A stretch of DNA of 64,000 bases, taken from NCBI RefSeq assembly GCF_964340395.1, contig NC_135571.1:1316754-1380753 (forward strand). Direction: 5' to 3'. The position numbers and the translations under genes were made by a program. The notes under the pieces are model-generated. The model had not been told where the DNA came from, did not search any database, and saw nothing but the letters and a program-made list of their open reading frames with translations. The number at the start of each line of letters is the position of its first letter. Positions within the stretch are counted from its first letter, which is position 1. The stretch is from Glandiceps talaboti. Lineage: Eukaryota > Hemichordata > Enteropneusta > Spengelidae. Below, in pieces: positions 37,052-52,079 of the stretch.

Positions 37052-40000
37052 AACCTAACAAAATGTTACAATGTACACGAGTTGTCGGTCGATGTAAAGA
37101 GTAATAATAATGGATAGAGATAATTACTAGTAACCTTTTAACCAATTAGAAATGTAAATTTTGAAAAAAATGGGCACTAATTGTTAAGGCACACTTTGAC
37201 ATTTTCAGAGCAATCTCATGATTTCTGGTTAATAATAATGTAATATGGAGTGATATTATTACATTCGACGTCTTGTTGTGAATTTTACATTTTGCACAGA
37301 AACGGATGGATGGGTAGATTTTTTTTGTAAACGCCATTGAAGCTACATTACATATGTCAACTTACTGTCGTTAGATTAAACTCGATATTAGCTTGACAAA
37401 ATATCAACCTGACTGTGAATACTCTCAGTTTTACAAGCCCGTTCTCGTTCTAGTACATGAAATCTAAAAGTGACCCTTTCTCACACCAACTGTATTAAAA
37501 TAGATGCTATACGGGTCTACTATGCAGACGACAGTTTGTATGATGAAAAACCTACAACCTGATTAAAATACTTGGTTTTGAGGAATGAAATCTTATACAT
37601 TTTAACATAATCACACTTTTGAAAATTATACGAACATTCTGAACTAACATTAAAGCAAAATCTACTGGTCCAGTTAGGTATGTATTTTCTACAATCTTCT
37701 CTCCCCAACCCCCCAAAAATGAATTGTTTCAACTCGTACCTTATGAACACAAAACACCCCTTTCCAGCTGACATTCCCCGTATGGTTGTGTATGGGAGTT
37801 TCCAAGTCTTGCCCCCACCCATGCATAATGCAAGACCTATTCACGTAAAATATCTTCTACTTTCCGGTTCCAATGTAACTACATATGACTATCCATGTTT
37901 GTAATTCGAGGTTGTTTGCAAAAGTCCAACAAGAAATAATCGGGTTAGTCAAGCATTACGTGTTCTTGTTTCAAAACGCCAATAAAGCCAAAGTAACGGT
38001 CTTTTATGACGTTAGCAAATTTGATGAAAAGAACGAAAGAAGTAAAGTCGGCTGGAGAAAAATACTACTGAAACTAAGGTCCTTTACGTTGAACATTACT
38101 TTTGCCACACAGAATGACAGAGTTGTATCGATTGAATACATCTTACATGCTATGTTTACTCACCATCTATCTTTTAACAGGAAAGTCTCCAGAGAGGAAG
38201 GAAATACGTACTTAGAAAAAAACACCTTCAAGTTCTGGACTTCTTAGTGCATTTAACGCCACACTCCTTCAAAACAAAGTTACTTAACACTGCTTCAAAC
38301 CAAAACGTTATACACCAACGGTTGCCATGAACAAACGGTCGTCATGGACCAATGGTCAGAATCAATTCTCATTTCAATTACTCTGTGGCACACTTAGATC
38401 TGCATGCGACAACAATTAATTATTTTTATTACCCCTAGTAACCCCGAACAAACAAACACTTCCAAAGGGCAAACATTAAATGTCAAGTGTAATTTAGGAA
38501 TCGTTATTAAATTCCAAACTAAATAACATGTTTGGTTTTATTGATTTTATGTAGCGGTTCTGTGTCACTTGATTGCATTTGCCGTTATTAGCAATGATTG
38601 GTAATCTAATCTCATTAACTAGATACTAGCATATCGCCCACGTGTATAGTCATAACATAATTACAGCCTATATCATATTCAATTACCTACTTTCTTTCAA
38701 ACGCCATCAACGTTCGACTGGATATTGAAAAGGTCATATACGCAGACACCAGTAAGGAAAGAAGGTTTCAATTCAGAGAGTAAATTTGATTTAAGAACAC
38801 ACAGGGGGTGGTGACATTTCAATTATGTCGTTTTGCATGTTGTGGTAATAAAATAGTCACCCAAGCAAATTATTCACACAGGGACACACAGCCACATTGA
38901 CAGATACAGGAAGACAGGCAGGCAGCCAGAAACAATGAATAGTATGTATGTATGTATGTATGTATGAATGAATGTATGTATGTATGTATGTATGAGATTT
39001 TTGCTGGCTACTACTTACACTTTGAAAGTATGTCCTGCAGTTGTTTACCCCTAATAAATTCATTCAAAAAGTTAGTATAATTCGCATGTAGAAACCGAAA
39101 TGTCAAAAATAAAATATGTGTTATGACCCGAAGTGTTGTCGTGTTCAATTTATATATTACAAATTATATTAATATCTGAATTTACTCGTTTGATGCTGGA
39201 AGGGACATTTCTCAAGTACTCTTAATATAGACAGATAAATCTAACTTTGGTGACGTCATCAGTGTGTAATATTGCAACATCCCACAATCCAGAATGACCC
39301 TTGACCTTTCGATGGTTTACCTTCATGGCCAAATGTTGAACCGGTATTGCATCATCTTGAAAGTGTACTGTGATTTGTGTAATGTCTATTTTTTCTTTCT
39401 TATAATTAAAACTTGAATTTAGTACCTAATATGGATGAAAAAAATAGTTCCATATTTGAGCGGATTTTAAGAAGTGTGTTTTTGATGTTCTACTTTGTGA
39501 AGAATACAGTACATAACTATTCCTTGTTATTGGCAGAATCAAACCTGGTATTGATAGGCGTGATACAAGTGCTAGACGACATAACATAGAATAACCCCCC
39601 CCCCCCCCCCCACCTCATCATCATGATGTACACGATTTGCTACGTATAAGGAGGGAATTATGCCCAAAATCGAGTGCATACGCGACTGCGGTCGAAGGCA
39701 TTGTTATGTTATCATACCAACATCCTATAAACTAGAACATATCCGACTTCGAGAAAGTTTCAAAATCCATGGAAAGTCGTTTCTCTGGATAGCAGCAGAC
39801 GACACACCGTAAATCAAACATATTGTGTACAATGAACATTAACGTAGTAAGTCTCTCGGAAATGAACAATTTCAACTTTTTCTGTTATTTTGAAAGAAAA
39901 CTCCAACCCTTTCCCAGTTAAAATGAAGAAAAAATATCATTTGTCACCATAGAAACGTTAAATAGTGGCCAAAAAAGACATCAAAATTACGCCATTTTAG

Positions 40001-42167
40001 AATCCAATATGGCCGCCGATCGACGGTGTTAACTCTATAGGAAACTAATTGATTGTCGATATATCCCTTGAAAATACGACAGTGAACCCCAACATTTCTT
40101 TCATTATTCAAATGAACCTGAAACAAGTTTTCATATGGCAAACTTGTGATTTTGAGCAATTTGATTGGTCACGTCCCCGAGGCGCAACCGTTTTATCACG
40201 GGTATGATCAATTTTACAAAATGGCTTCCTTGAGCTTTCCTCCAATCAAAATGAAACATTGAAGTGTACTGACTGAATACATAGCTGTACTATTATAATA
40301 ATACCATGCAATCTATTGTCAACATGATTTTACTCCAGCAAATGTATGTATCACCATATTATTGTACAACAATAATTTTTTTTACAATAATTTTTTGCAA
40401 GTATTTTTTTTATCCTATTATAAGACAAAACTGAGTAGAATCAGCACGTGTCACTCTATACACACGTAGTAGATATCGTGTTCTAAACTATCTGACTCAG
40501 ATATCGTCTGCCACATTTGTCGACAGGTTTTAACTGATTAAACCACAGACAAGTAATCAAACATGTACAAGCTGGAACTGGAGTATTATATTTGAATTAG
40601 ACAACAATTTTCATATTCTCTGACAATTGTTAAAATATCAATTATTAGACCTATTACATGGAAATTATGTCTATTTTATCTAAAAGTAGTTCAACAATAG
40701 ATTGAAATTGTGATCTATTAGGGGGGCGCTGTGTTTTGGGTGCGGACGCAAAAATCAATTATATTGGATATATTACACCCATCTGTTTAAAATTTAATGT
40801 GGTGAATACAGTTTGATTTCTTTATTTACTGTTATTTCATTCGCTTCATTTTTTCCTCGACTGTGTTGTTCCGGGATTGATTGGCTCCTACCCACAGCAG
40901 CAATCAATCCGGAGAACATCAACATCGAAAACAAAGGACAGTAAACGGAAATCTAAATGGGCTGAGGTATGTAAAGTAATCGAGCCGTATTCACCACATC
41001 AGATTTTAATCAGATTGTGGTGTACCGTACTATGTGTGTACTGCTACACAAATATGTTTACCCACAGGTGATTCAACACTGCGCAGCATATATGATATTA
41101 TGATTAAATAAGTCACTGTAATTATCGAATAAAAGTTTCAAAAACCGATTCAGTTGCAGCTAGTGCGGCTTACAATTAATATGGTTTACATTTGATAGCA
41201 TAGAATGGATACAGTATCCATAAAGGGAAAACTTTGAAATTCGTCATGAAAAATACAGGCGTTGTTGTTGTTAACAGTAACAGCACACGACACTTCATCA
41301 GCAACGAACTACGTGTAAAATAGTATAATGTGAATTTATTGTCATTCGCACAACCACACTGAATTTCAAGATTCACGAACAAGCGAAACAGAAAGTAAAT
41401 CTTCTTAAAGACCGGAAACATTTGCTACGGCCATTTACTGCCCCTTGCATCACCACAGTCACCTGTAATTGTCCGCAAGCGTGAATGAACCAGTAACAAT
41501 CATAAATCTAAAATGGCGTTTACAAGACTTCGTGATAGTCATTATGTTGTAAAGTCTGATAGCCACAAATTACTCAATCAATCAACATAGTGCAGTGATG
41601 TACTTGTGTAGTATATATTGCCCTGTGATGAACGAGACCTGGCATCGAGACTGTTACAACCCCTCGTTTCTGAATACACGATTAACTCGACAAATAAACA
41701 ATGCTACAGTCACAATCAAACCTCAGCGATCTAGTCCTGTGAGACTAGACGTCCACGCACTTCCAGCGATATTGAGAAAGTAAAAAGGACAAACTTTACG
41801 TGCTACATGCAGAACCCCGTGATACGCAGTGGGCATTCGATTGATTGTATCTACCGAGATAACAAGAACTAAGTGCTAGTTGGGCACGTTAGTCATTTCA
41901 ACCACCAGAAATACCCCTTTGAAAGCTGGTTTTACAGACACCTGGAGAAGACCTGAAATCACGTTTACTTTTTGGTACTAGGCAAATAATCAAAATTTCC
42001 CTCGCCGTGCAGTAATTAAACGAAAGATTCCAATGTACCAGTACTACCTTCAATGTACTAACTGTAAAGCACAATCGACATAACTGTACACCTCTTTCGA
42101 AATACAAAATTCGTAACTTAATAAGTAGTTTTTGAACAATACATGACAAAACTTAGAAGTACAGTAT
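37052..42167. other. Non-coding stretch, no gene recognised
   Basis: The longest ATG frame (37,885-38,247, 120 codons, plus) has no recognisable domain or splice context. It also holds (TATG)n at 38,943-38,992, a C17 run at 39,595-39,611 and a CRE palindrome at 39,251-39,258. Confidence 0.55.
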
Positions 42168-42246
42168 CAATCAACCAACCAACCAACCAACCAACCAACC
42201 AACCAACCAACCAACCAACCAACCAACCAACCAATCAATCAATCAA
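42168..42246. repeat. (CCAA)n microsatellite
   Basis: About 16 CCAA units with TCAA units at both ends. Confidence 0.96.
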
Positions 42247-43523
42247 AAGATTTTGTATAGCGCCAAAATTCAATACAACGTAATGTTCTATGACGCTTAA
42301 CAGGAACAATAGTAAATCAATGTAAAAAGTTAGAAAGCTCTTGCAAACATATGTGTCTTGATGTCCTTCTAAAATTTATCGACAGTTGGTGAAGAATGAA
42401 GTTCAAGTGATATACTGTTCCATAAATTTAAACCTAGCGCGGATGAATTTTTTTTTACAGAGGACAAGTCATTTGTTAAGTCTTTATGCTATCCAACTTT
42501 TCCGTTGGTATTGTAACTACTAATCAATTATCAATATAGCTATGGTATGAATACACCATTGCATATAGAAGGTGAACAATTGAATGGTCAAAGTTCACAG
42601 TTCAGAGGTTATCACTTGTATTCATTGAATCTGATACTTTTACGCTGTTGCAATCATTCTACGTCATTCTAAATCTTAAACATTGAATACTTGCTTAGCT
42701 CTCTAGTTGTCCCTTAGATTTATCACAATATTTCGCAGTGCGCATTTATATGTATTCGTGTTAAGTCCATAGTTACAGAAACTCGAATTAACTTAGACGA
42801 GATAGTTTTGCTAATTAAATCCCCGCTAATTATCAAACAGTATTGAAGAAAATATGGTCACTTTTGTCTACCGCCTACTATTCAACTAGTATATTTCTAT
42901 GTACTTTAGATCTCTGAAATTAAATAAACATCCAATTAAAATGAATTGCAAAATGTTATTTTTACAGACCTGTTTTATCTGGCATACTTAAAGCGTCGCT
43001 CCATACACTAGCCTCCCTTCAATAAAAGAACAGCCTTAAAGTCCCTTTTTATTATTCCACCGTTTGAATGCTCTTTTTAAAATATGCAAATTCATAATTT
43101 AATATATACAATGTTTAAAATGGTGACGTAAATAATGACGTTGGATGACGTATTACTGTAGACTGACATCAGGAATAGCAAGACTTTATATATTTATGAA
43201 GGATCAGTTTAATTCAGTTGGTTAGCTGCGGCTACTGTAAAAAAACATTTTCTTTTCAATTACACAGCACACGATATCATCCAATTAGCCGCTGAGAAGT
43301 GCATAAACATTGGCTTTTATGAAACCCACGCCTTGATAACGTGTATCTGCCAATCATTTATTTGCATCGATATTAATCCAGAGATATTGCCTTCTCTTAA
43401 AAAAAACCCGAACCACAGCGTATCAAATACCAAACCCGTGAAATCTAAATAATTTTGTTTTCCCGTCAATTTTATGACTCCATCTCTATGTCTGCTTACT
43501 CGTATTTCTAATTAATCCTATTA

Positions 43524-43524
<1 letters not shown>
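42247..43524. other. Non-coding stretch
   Basis: No gene seen. Three TGACGT half-CRE sites lie within about 28 bp at 43,122-43,150. Confidence 0.5.
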
Positions 43525-43564
<40 letters not shown>

Positions 43565-43571
43565 CTATGTA

Positions 43572-43602
<31 letters not shown>

Positions 43603-43634
43603 TGTATGTATGTATGTATGTATGTATGTTCGCA

Positions 43635-43696
<62 letters not shown>
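43525..43696. repeat. (TATG)n followed by (TA)n microsatellite
   Basis: (TATG)n to about 43,629, then about 29 TA units. Frames across it are artefacts. Confidence 0.96.
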
Positions 43697-43702
<6 letters not shown>

Positions 43703-46014
43703 GACAAAACTTCAATACGATTATTTAGCATAACGAGTTAGAAGACAGAGATACAGACAAGAAATTCACAAAAAGTACTTAGAATACCGACGACGCATTA
43801 GTTTAGCTTCTTCCAGATTGAATGGACCCGTATTTGCCTTAATTCATTTAACTGAAATCAAATGCCTTATATGTTTACCAACCATTTACGGCAATTTGTA
43901 AAGAGCAGGCTAACTGCAGTGTCGTGTCAATCTGAACCATTAGAAGTTCATTTTAAGGCAGGTAAATAACTATACAGGTAACATTGCAAATAATTCCTGA
44001 GGCTACAGTGAGAATTCATTGCTTGCTTCCGTGTTGTGTATTCAACTGTTATTAGCAGAAAGTCGACTCCCAATTATCGTCATCACATCCAATGACGACG
44101 ATTCTCGTGATGACGTCAAACAGTCGTTCATCATTTAGCGGGAGTTACGATGCAGACTATATTTAGGCCTCACTTTGTCTGTCTGGAGAGACGGGTCGCC
44201 ATTTTCATCAACAGGTTCTATTGGGTCACTTAGTGGTACTATGAAACTTGCCATATTTATGCTTCTTATTACTTTTATTTCGTCATGAAATGCCAATATT
44301 AATCTTATTGACATTTTGTACCCATCTATATGCCGTCAAATAAATCAAAAATATTATATCGTTAATTTTTAGCGCAACAGTTTACTTTGCTATATTATCC
44401 AATGCTCGTCAATTTACTACCACATTCATTAAAAATATGCTGTAGTTTTTGGTTCATTTTATCAATATTTCAAACAAATTTCTTAACAAATGCTAATTCT
44501 TTATGCCGCTAATCTACAAAATGAATCTAAGCAAGTGTGATTTATATTATAGAAACTCTCAGTACACAATACAGTCTCAAACTAGCAAATATACAGAAAC
44601 GTTAATGTTGTAGATTCTGACAACATCGTGTACTAGCATACATCTCTTAGTGTAAAAAATTTTTTATAATATAAATAAAGATATGACAATAGGGAACTTG
44701 CAATCCAGACTGAGCATGTTCAGACGCAAAGGACTATGGGATTATATGTGGTTATTGTAATACCTAATCTGGAGCTACTGATAAAATTAATCTCCCACAA
44801 TGATCAGGGTGACTATGAATTGATTATTTGTGGTTATAAACAATGTATCAACATTGTTTACAATACTAATTGGTTAGTATTTATTATCATATTTCCCATG
44901 ATGCATCATTCAACATGGTGGGTTTGCAAGTTCCATATTGCTTGAATGGTTGATGTTGGTTGGCACCCTATTGAGTATTTTAAGTCTTTGATGCGGAACA
45001 CACATTATTGCATCGTGTACTAGCATACTTCTCTACTGTTATATTTAATTAAATGATTAATTAATCAGATAATTAATTATTAAAAAAAAACTTGACAAAA
45101 TTAACCTAATGATTCTGACTTCGTATAGTTATTTTAACTAATTGTTTAACAAGTACGTCGCTCATTGCATGCGATCTCGATCTCGGTATTCAAGAACGGT
45201 TTCATCGCACACTTGTATGCCGTACGTGTCCACGTACGTTCATAGAAGCTTAAGACTACCGTCTTTCCATCTCCGCTTTCCATCAAAGAAGTTCGAAGCC
45301 TTCACACTATTCTACAACAGTGGGTGAGATCTAATATCGCTTGGGTGGATGTGTTATAGAATGCATAAAGTGTACTATTGGCAGTCCGACATTCGGCGGA
45401 CACACACAGACAGACAGACAGAACGACAGACAGACAGACAGACAGTCAGACAGACAGACAGTCAGGGCAAGAACAATGCTGTGTGATGAAAAACTATCAA
45501 GGAAGAACAGACGATTCTGAAATTCAGCTGTGCAGCAAACTGTCTATTCGCAGGTGCAATTTTCCGTAAAATTGTCTGTTCAAGAGTAGATAAGAACGAG
45601 AAATGGAATTAAATGCCACATGCATGACTGGCTGGGGTATGCTTCAAGTGAAAGTAGGGTAAAAAAAGACCAACGGTTATAATATGTAAGACCGTAATTG
45701 TTCACTTCTTCATGACTTCCTGACTACATACATGCTTGATTGCTCTCGTTGGCATTGACGTAAAACGAGGAGTTAGGCAAATCAAGACATCGCTATCAAG
45801 TGGGAGTTTTAAACGACTCTTGACAACCAATCTAATTTGCCACTTTCCATCTGTAATAAATTTTCCAGCTCTGATCGTTTAACTGTAAGCCTTTTCACAC
45901 AGACCTTCTTGTCCCAATCTTGACCCTACAATATATCATCACTAATCTATCCTGTGAACAAGAACAGAATCTAGTTGATTTCCACTTTTGGTTTTCTTAT
46001 GGCTGTGATGTGAG
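43697..46014. other. Non-coding stretch with (AGAC)n and a flanked segment
   Basis: (AGAC)n at 45,403-45,462. CATCGTGTACTAGCATAC occurs directly repeated near 44,627 and 45,013. CRE palindrome at 44,111-44,118. No gene recognised. Confidence 0.5.
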
Positions 46015-46367
46015 ATGTATGTATGTATGTATGTATGTATGTATGTATGTATGTATGTATGTATGTATGTATGCATGCATGCATGCATGCATGCATGCAT
46101 GTATGTATGTATGTATGTAGTACGAACGCACGCACGCACACGCACGTCTGTCTGTCTGTACGTACGTACGTACGTACGTACGCATGTATGTGTGTACGCG
46201 TCTGTCTGTCTGTATGTATGTACGTACGTACGCGTGTTTGTTTGTTTGTTTGTCTGTCTGTCTGTATGTGTGTCTGTCTCTTTTTGTGTGTCTGTTTTAT
46301 ATGTGTCTACCTGTTTGAGTTTGCATCTGTACCTTGTACTCTGTCTATCTATCTGTTTGTCTGTCTA

Positions 46368-46411
<44 letters not shown>
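46015..46411. repeat. Compound microsatellite: (ATGT)n, (ATGC)n, (ACGT)n, (CTGT)n
   Basis: Blocks pass from ATGT to self-complementary ATGC (46,073-46,100) and ACGT (46,158-46,182), then CTGT (46,369-46,411). Long frames on both strands are low-complexity. Confidence 0.95.
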
Positions 46412-49400
46412 CTTGATATATTACTGATATTGATAAGGTCGGTAGCTAAGTATGTCATATACTTATATATGATTGATTGTTGTATGTTTTGCATCATGGA
46501 TATTTTCAATAGCTCAGTCGACGCTTAGAAGTGGAGATACTATTTACAAAAAGATACTACATAAATATTGGTAAGCGCTAAAGTCTACCATATTCACCTG
46601 TGCCACTTACATAAAAAGTTAACCGTCACTGTTTCTGAATAGTGACTATATAAGTAGTATATGCACATATATTGCTTGCTTTAATGCCCTCGACAACCTT
46701 TGAAAAAACACACTAAATAACCGCAATGAACTAGGAGAAATACGCGAACATTTAGCCGCTTTCATATCTTTTTTTCCTTCATTATTTCTTTATGTTTAGA
46801 CACTATAGTTAGAGAAGTGAACTTTTTTTAAATCTAAATTTAAAATTTTTTTTTTTTAAAATTTTTTGAAATTTTTTCTTTTAAAGAAGTGAACTTTATC
46901 TATTGCATAAATGCCAATGTGTTAGCATATTACATATTTGGTTGAGCAATTCTTCATAGACTTGTAATTCATACTGTTATGTGTCGTATGTATTGAATTC
47001 ATGTTTGTCATATACTATTAGTTTCTTACAACGTTTTACTTTCGAAAAAGGCATAGCATACCCTACACTTTCTGTCGGATCAATGAAGATAATAAGAACC
47101 GCAAGGCTTAGTATTTCCTACTCGTGTGGGCGGTTTCTTCCTTTCAGAGTCTGCTAACGGGTTGGATTAGTTGGATAGGAACGCATGACTTTATAGGAAA
47201 AGGTGGCTAAGTGATGTTGCAAATCTGCGATTCGACAAAATAAGCCATGTCGTTCGCAGGCGTGATCTTCTTAGAACCTTAAGGCCAGGCTTGAAGTCGA
47301 CAATTGAGATGTGATTATTCCAATCTATTGACTGTATATTTATATCTTTCCATTACGATGCAAAATAAAGGACTTTGTTCAAAACATCACTTTGCTCTAT
47401 CGATTGCTTAGAAAGAAGCGTTATAATCCGTAGAGATAAATATATATGAACTGGTGTAATGAAGGCGATTAAATGCAAAGTCGGTTGAACGTTACAGGTT
47501 CTTTAGTCCGTTGATAAGGTTATATGTTAAAGTTTTAATACCATGTAATCGTACCATTCATTCAAGTTATGCATCAACATCACACAGACGTTTCTAGAAA
47601 CTTAACATTGTAGAAAATTGTATGTATGTATGTATGTATGTATGTATGTATGTATGTATGTATGTATGTATGTGTGTGTGTATGTATGTATGTATGCATG
47701 TATGTGTGCACCCTGTATGTATGTATGTATGTATGTATGTATGTATGTATGTATGTATGTATGTCACCGTAGGCTCAGACACTGAATATGTTTCTATGGT
47801 CACTCTTTAGACAATGACTTTAGCTATAACTGAAGGCTTAAAACTGTGATATATTTGCATACAGTAATTACGTTTTTCCTGTATTAGGACTTAACTATTG
47901 GATTTGAAGTGGCACAATCTGAGTTCAGAAACCTTTCCCTCAAGTGAAAATATTTGCATAATATCCCGATTATACAACATGTATTATTATAGTATAATAC
48001 TAATGTAGATGTATATTGTCTATGACATTCCATCTTTATCTTCTTTATCTTCTGGCATTGTTAGGACAGTTGATTGCCTAGTATGGATACCTGGACATTT
48101 TTATATGTGTTAAAAGTATGTCACTAGACTGTTTCTCTGAACTATTTCCACGGTCCACACCAGATAACAATTATGTATTTCTTTGTATTCATTTTGTATA
48201 TTTGTATCATATATGTCTTTGAAAGTATAGCTTATCTTTCTTATTTGGTGAAATAAATTTAATTCATTGATTTATATGTTTTATCTTAATGCCAGGTTTG
48301 AGTTCAGTCAATTGCAAGTGATTGTTAAGTATGCTTCAGTAAGTAGAATACAGCGAGTGACTTTGATATACGCGCAGTATATAAATCTCACCCCAAAATG
48401 TATACTCTCAGCTTGTCACAGTGCCCCATTAAGTAAATGTCTGTTAGGAGAAATTATGGCATTCCTTTATGTGATGGACGTATTTGCAAACCAGTATCAA
48501 CATTCGTGACCATCAAAAATGAGAGGGAAGCATTTAATAATCTTTATCTGCGAATATATTACAAAGTTTTCTCCAAGGACTACTACATTCCTAATTTGGT
48601 AGAGCAGGAAAATAACGTTTTTCTGTAGGCATTTACGATTCGTGAATGAAGGCTTTGATTTAAATGACACTGTCTGATTAAGCATCTGCCAGGAGGAATT
48701 AAAGTACCTCTGAGATTGATGTACTCCTGCCAACATAACCATATTTTTTGTTATAAAGAGACGTCACTTCTCCAAACTTTACTCTACAGTTTTTGAAATG
48801 ACTTTCTGACTCCAAACCTAGCATTTACCAGTGAACTTGCATCAAATAGACCAACAAATTGAATATATCATTCGATAGAATTGCCCGAAGGTTTCGTTGT
48901 CAGTTCAAGCGTCATACATTCACTAAGTTAACGAGATACCGTCTCGTTTTAGGCGAAATGAGAAATTATTCCTCCTACATTGCAATCCAAGGAGTGCAAC
49001 GAAATTATCTAATTAGGAGATAGAATAGAAACCCTGGTATATTAATACGATCTGTAACGAGGCGTTGATTGGGATTCTGTTTGAAGCAGCAATATGTTAC
49101 CATCTAAATGAACTTACACGATTAGACTGGGATATGAAACCCCCGGGGATTAAACACAAAACCACGGACAGGTAATGGGTTCACCGCTTGTATATCATAC
49201 GACTGAGTGGGCGTGATACATCATTCACCAAGCGTCTTAATACTCTCTGCAATTTGTACATTTTCAAATGCTGACAAAAAAAGCATTGCACGCCATGTCG
49301 CTTCTGAGATTGGATTGTGTGGTCACAATTGAGGTTCTACCGAAAGTGGCATTTGTCACATTCACTCTTTGCTAAGCATAAATTGGTGTTACCGTTATTT

Positions 49401-52079
49401 CTCCCGTTCTCTGATTTAACGGCAGACTGCTGATTACAGTTTTGCTTGGCATGTATTTTTCAATTTTTCAATTACAAACTCACGTAAAAACGACTTCATT
49501 TATTTTTAATTTGATGGTTTGAATCACAACTTCCATACAAAGTCTAAAAGATATCTACATGTCTAATCTAATGATTATATTTAAACTGACTGACTTCACT
49601 AAAGACAATAAATACAGCCCTTGGCTTCTTGTGCTTTTACAAGTTTACTTACAGGAAATTACCAAGTATTGAAGCGTGAAGAAGTGTATACAGCACCATT
49701 TCTCGACAGAACTTGAAACTACATCTCATCATAAGAGTATTAGTCGAATCCTACTAACATGTATTGGTATTTTTAAAATTGATAATTATAATGACATTAA
49801 TTTATTCCCATAAATATAAACATAGAAAGTACGATAAAGTATGACATAAAAAAAACAGCAATCTCCTTTGTACTGGTAAAGACAATGAGGTTTTGGTAGC
49901 TGTGATGTCATCACGAGAGGTTTTCCCAAAAACCCATAGAGGAAAAACCCCAATATGGCCGCACGCATGTCAAATGCAGTACATTTTATTTTACAAGATT
50001 TCAAATTTCAATACGTTACCGAGATATTATTTTAGAACACATAATCACGTTTCAATTGATAACAATAGTAGTTTAGTCAGAAATAAGGCTGACTGAAATA
50101 TCCCCTGAATACGTACCAATTGCAAGTAATCTGTGATACAAATTAAGGCAGATCATTATTTTAATAACGTAAATTCATTATAAAAATGCTCCAACCTTAA
50201 GAGCGCATGATCAATGTATGCTACACAGTATAAGGAATATAGGTATGCATTCTAAAGATATTCCCAATCAACATAAATCGTGAATTATGCAAAACCCTAT
50301 TTAATATGCATACGTTATTACAAGAAATGATAGACTATATACATTAACCTATTATTTGTACTAAATTATATATTATTTGCATTCCTAATATACTACTTTA
50401 ATTACAAACGTTTATTATTTAAATTTCATATTTATTTTGCTAAATGTTATCTATTTAATAACCCTATAGTGAAATATATTACCAGTTTTATTAGAATTGA
50501 TGCTATGGTTTGAGACAGTGTGTCCACAGACAGCCAGACATACATACATACACACATACATACATACATACATACATACATACATACATACATACATACA
50601 GACGGACAGACAGACTGACACAGTCAGTCAGTCAGTCAGTCAGTCAGTTAAGGTTATCACGTCACCTCCCATTATGAGTTAACGAAAGACAACAATACTG
50701 CTAATTAATTTCAGTAGCATAATCATTCGGCATTAAAGGGATGAATATCAAAAAGCTATTTTAAGTAAATCAACAAATTAATCAAATCGGTTAATTGTAC
50801 TATATAATTAAAGCGGAGAAACGGAAAAAACCGCCAACACAGTCCTAGTCTAGGACAATCTTGAATTGATGGTTTGGAATATGTTTACTGTGACATTCAA
50901 AATTCCAGTTTGCCATCACATGCCTTCAGCCTAGTCTGCATAACTCCACGCATTGTTATGTATTTCACCTTTCCAAATACCACATCACTTGTACTGATAG
51001 AATGTCAAACCTGAGTATAGAGGCTTGAAGTGAAAATCATTTATGACACCTTTACACTTATTGCAACTACTCTGTGACAACACCAATCACGTTAATGTCC
51101 CGCCCACATAATACTGGACATCGACAGACAACTATGGCATACGCAGACATGAAGGACGGGTGTCTCATCACCACATGTCTCGTCTTGTTAACATTCTGCA
51201 ATTATCCTTGCCAATGAAGTGGTATTCTGGCATCTTGAATTTGTAACTCTTTTGATCATCATAAATGATATCGTTGCTTCTTCAAACTAGTTAATATTAT
51301 ACTAATCTCCCAAACACATACACATAAAGGTGTTTATCTAACACTGTTCAAATAGTTGCAAAAATGGAATAAATTGTAAAACTCAACGTAAGTCGACAAG
51401 ATCGAATATAATGGAAAATGTGCGATGCTGGATGATCAACAGAGGCGTGGGCGTACGTTAATGAAGTCATTTACTTTTACAAGTCAGCAAGAGATAGTCT
51501 CGAAAAGCGCACACTTAGTTCCAACTCAAAATGGACTAAGTAATGTCTCTGTTACTTCATTTCTGTGATTCTAAAGGTGTGTTTCTATTTTCCCATTTAA
51601 TTTCATTCGCGAGTACTAATTTTAACACCTATACAGTGAGAGTTTTCACAAAACGTAAAAACTCGAGCGAAGACACGTAGACATAGTTACTGCACAATAA
51701 CGCGCAAATATAAAATAAACGATACAACTGGGAAGTAAAATTCAAAATAAGCCACGCTAGCGAGACTAGTTAACACATACAATGTAAACAGGGGAACATC
51801 GTGGTATTCTTCGACTATTGTCTGGTAATATTAAGAAATCCTAACGATAATAAAACCAATGATATAATTACATATTCAAAAATAAAACATTTAATCTCAC
51901 CTGTTTAGTTAATTGTTCTTTATAAAGGGTAGGCTTCATCTCTCGAGTAAAACGGCTTTATTCTGAAAGAAAACAAATATACAAGATTTGAAGATTTGAA
52001 TCTAAGTGATTTGAATCTAAGTGATTTGAAGCTTTTGTCAGCATCTGTTATTTCTATTTGAGTGTTGATAAAATATTTA
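46412..52079. other. Non-coding stretch with two microsatellites
   Basis: (TATG)n at 47,621-47,764 and (CATA)n/(CAGT)n at 50,529-50,650. An A/T-only tract lies near 46,820-46,880, flanked by GAAGTGAACTTT on both sides. No exon recognised. Confidence 0.55.

Noticed and set aside
37885-38247. 120-codon plus-strand frame
   Set aside because: No recognisable domain, composition like the AT-rich surroundings and no splice or promoter context; such a length can occur by chance in 64 kb.
43210-43232. tRNA D-arm-like string AGTTGGTTAGC
   Set aside because: No matching T-arm (GGTTCGA) or acceptor stem follows; not a tRNA or a clear SINE.
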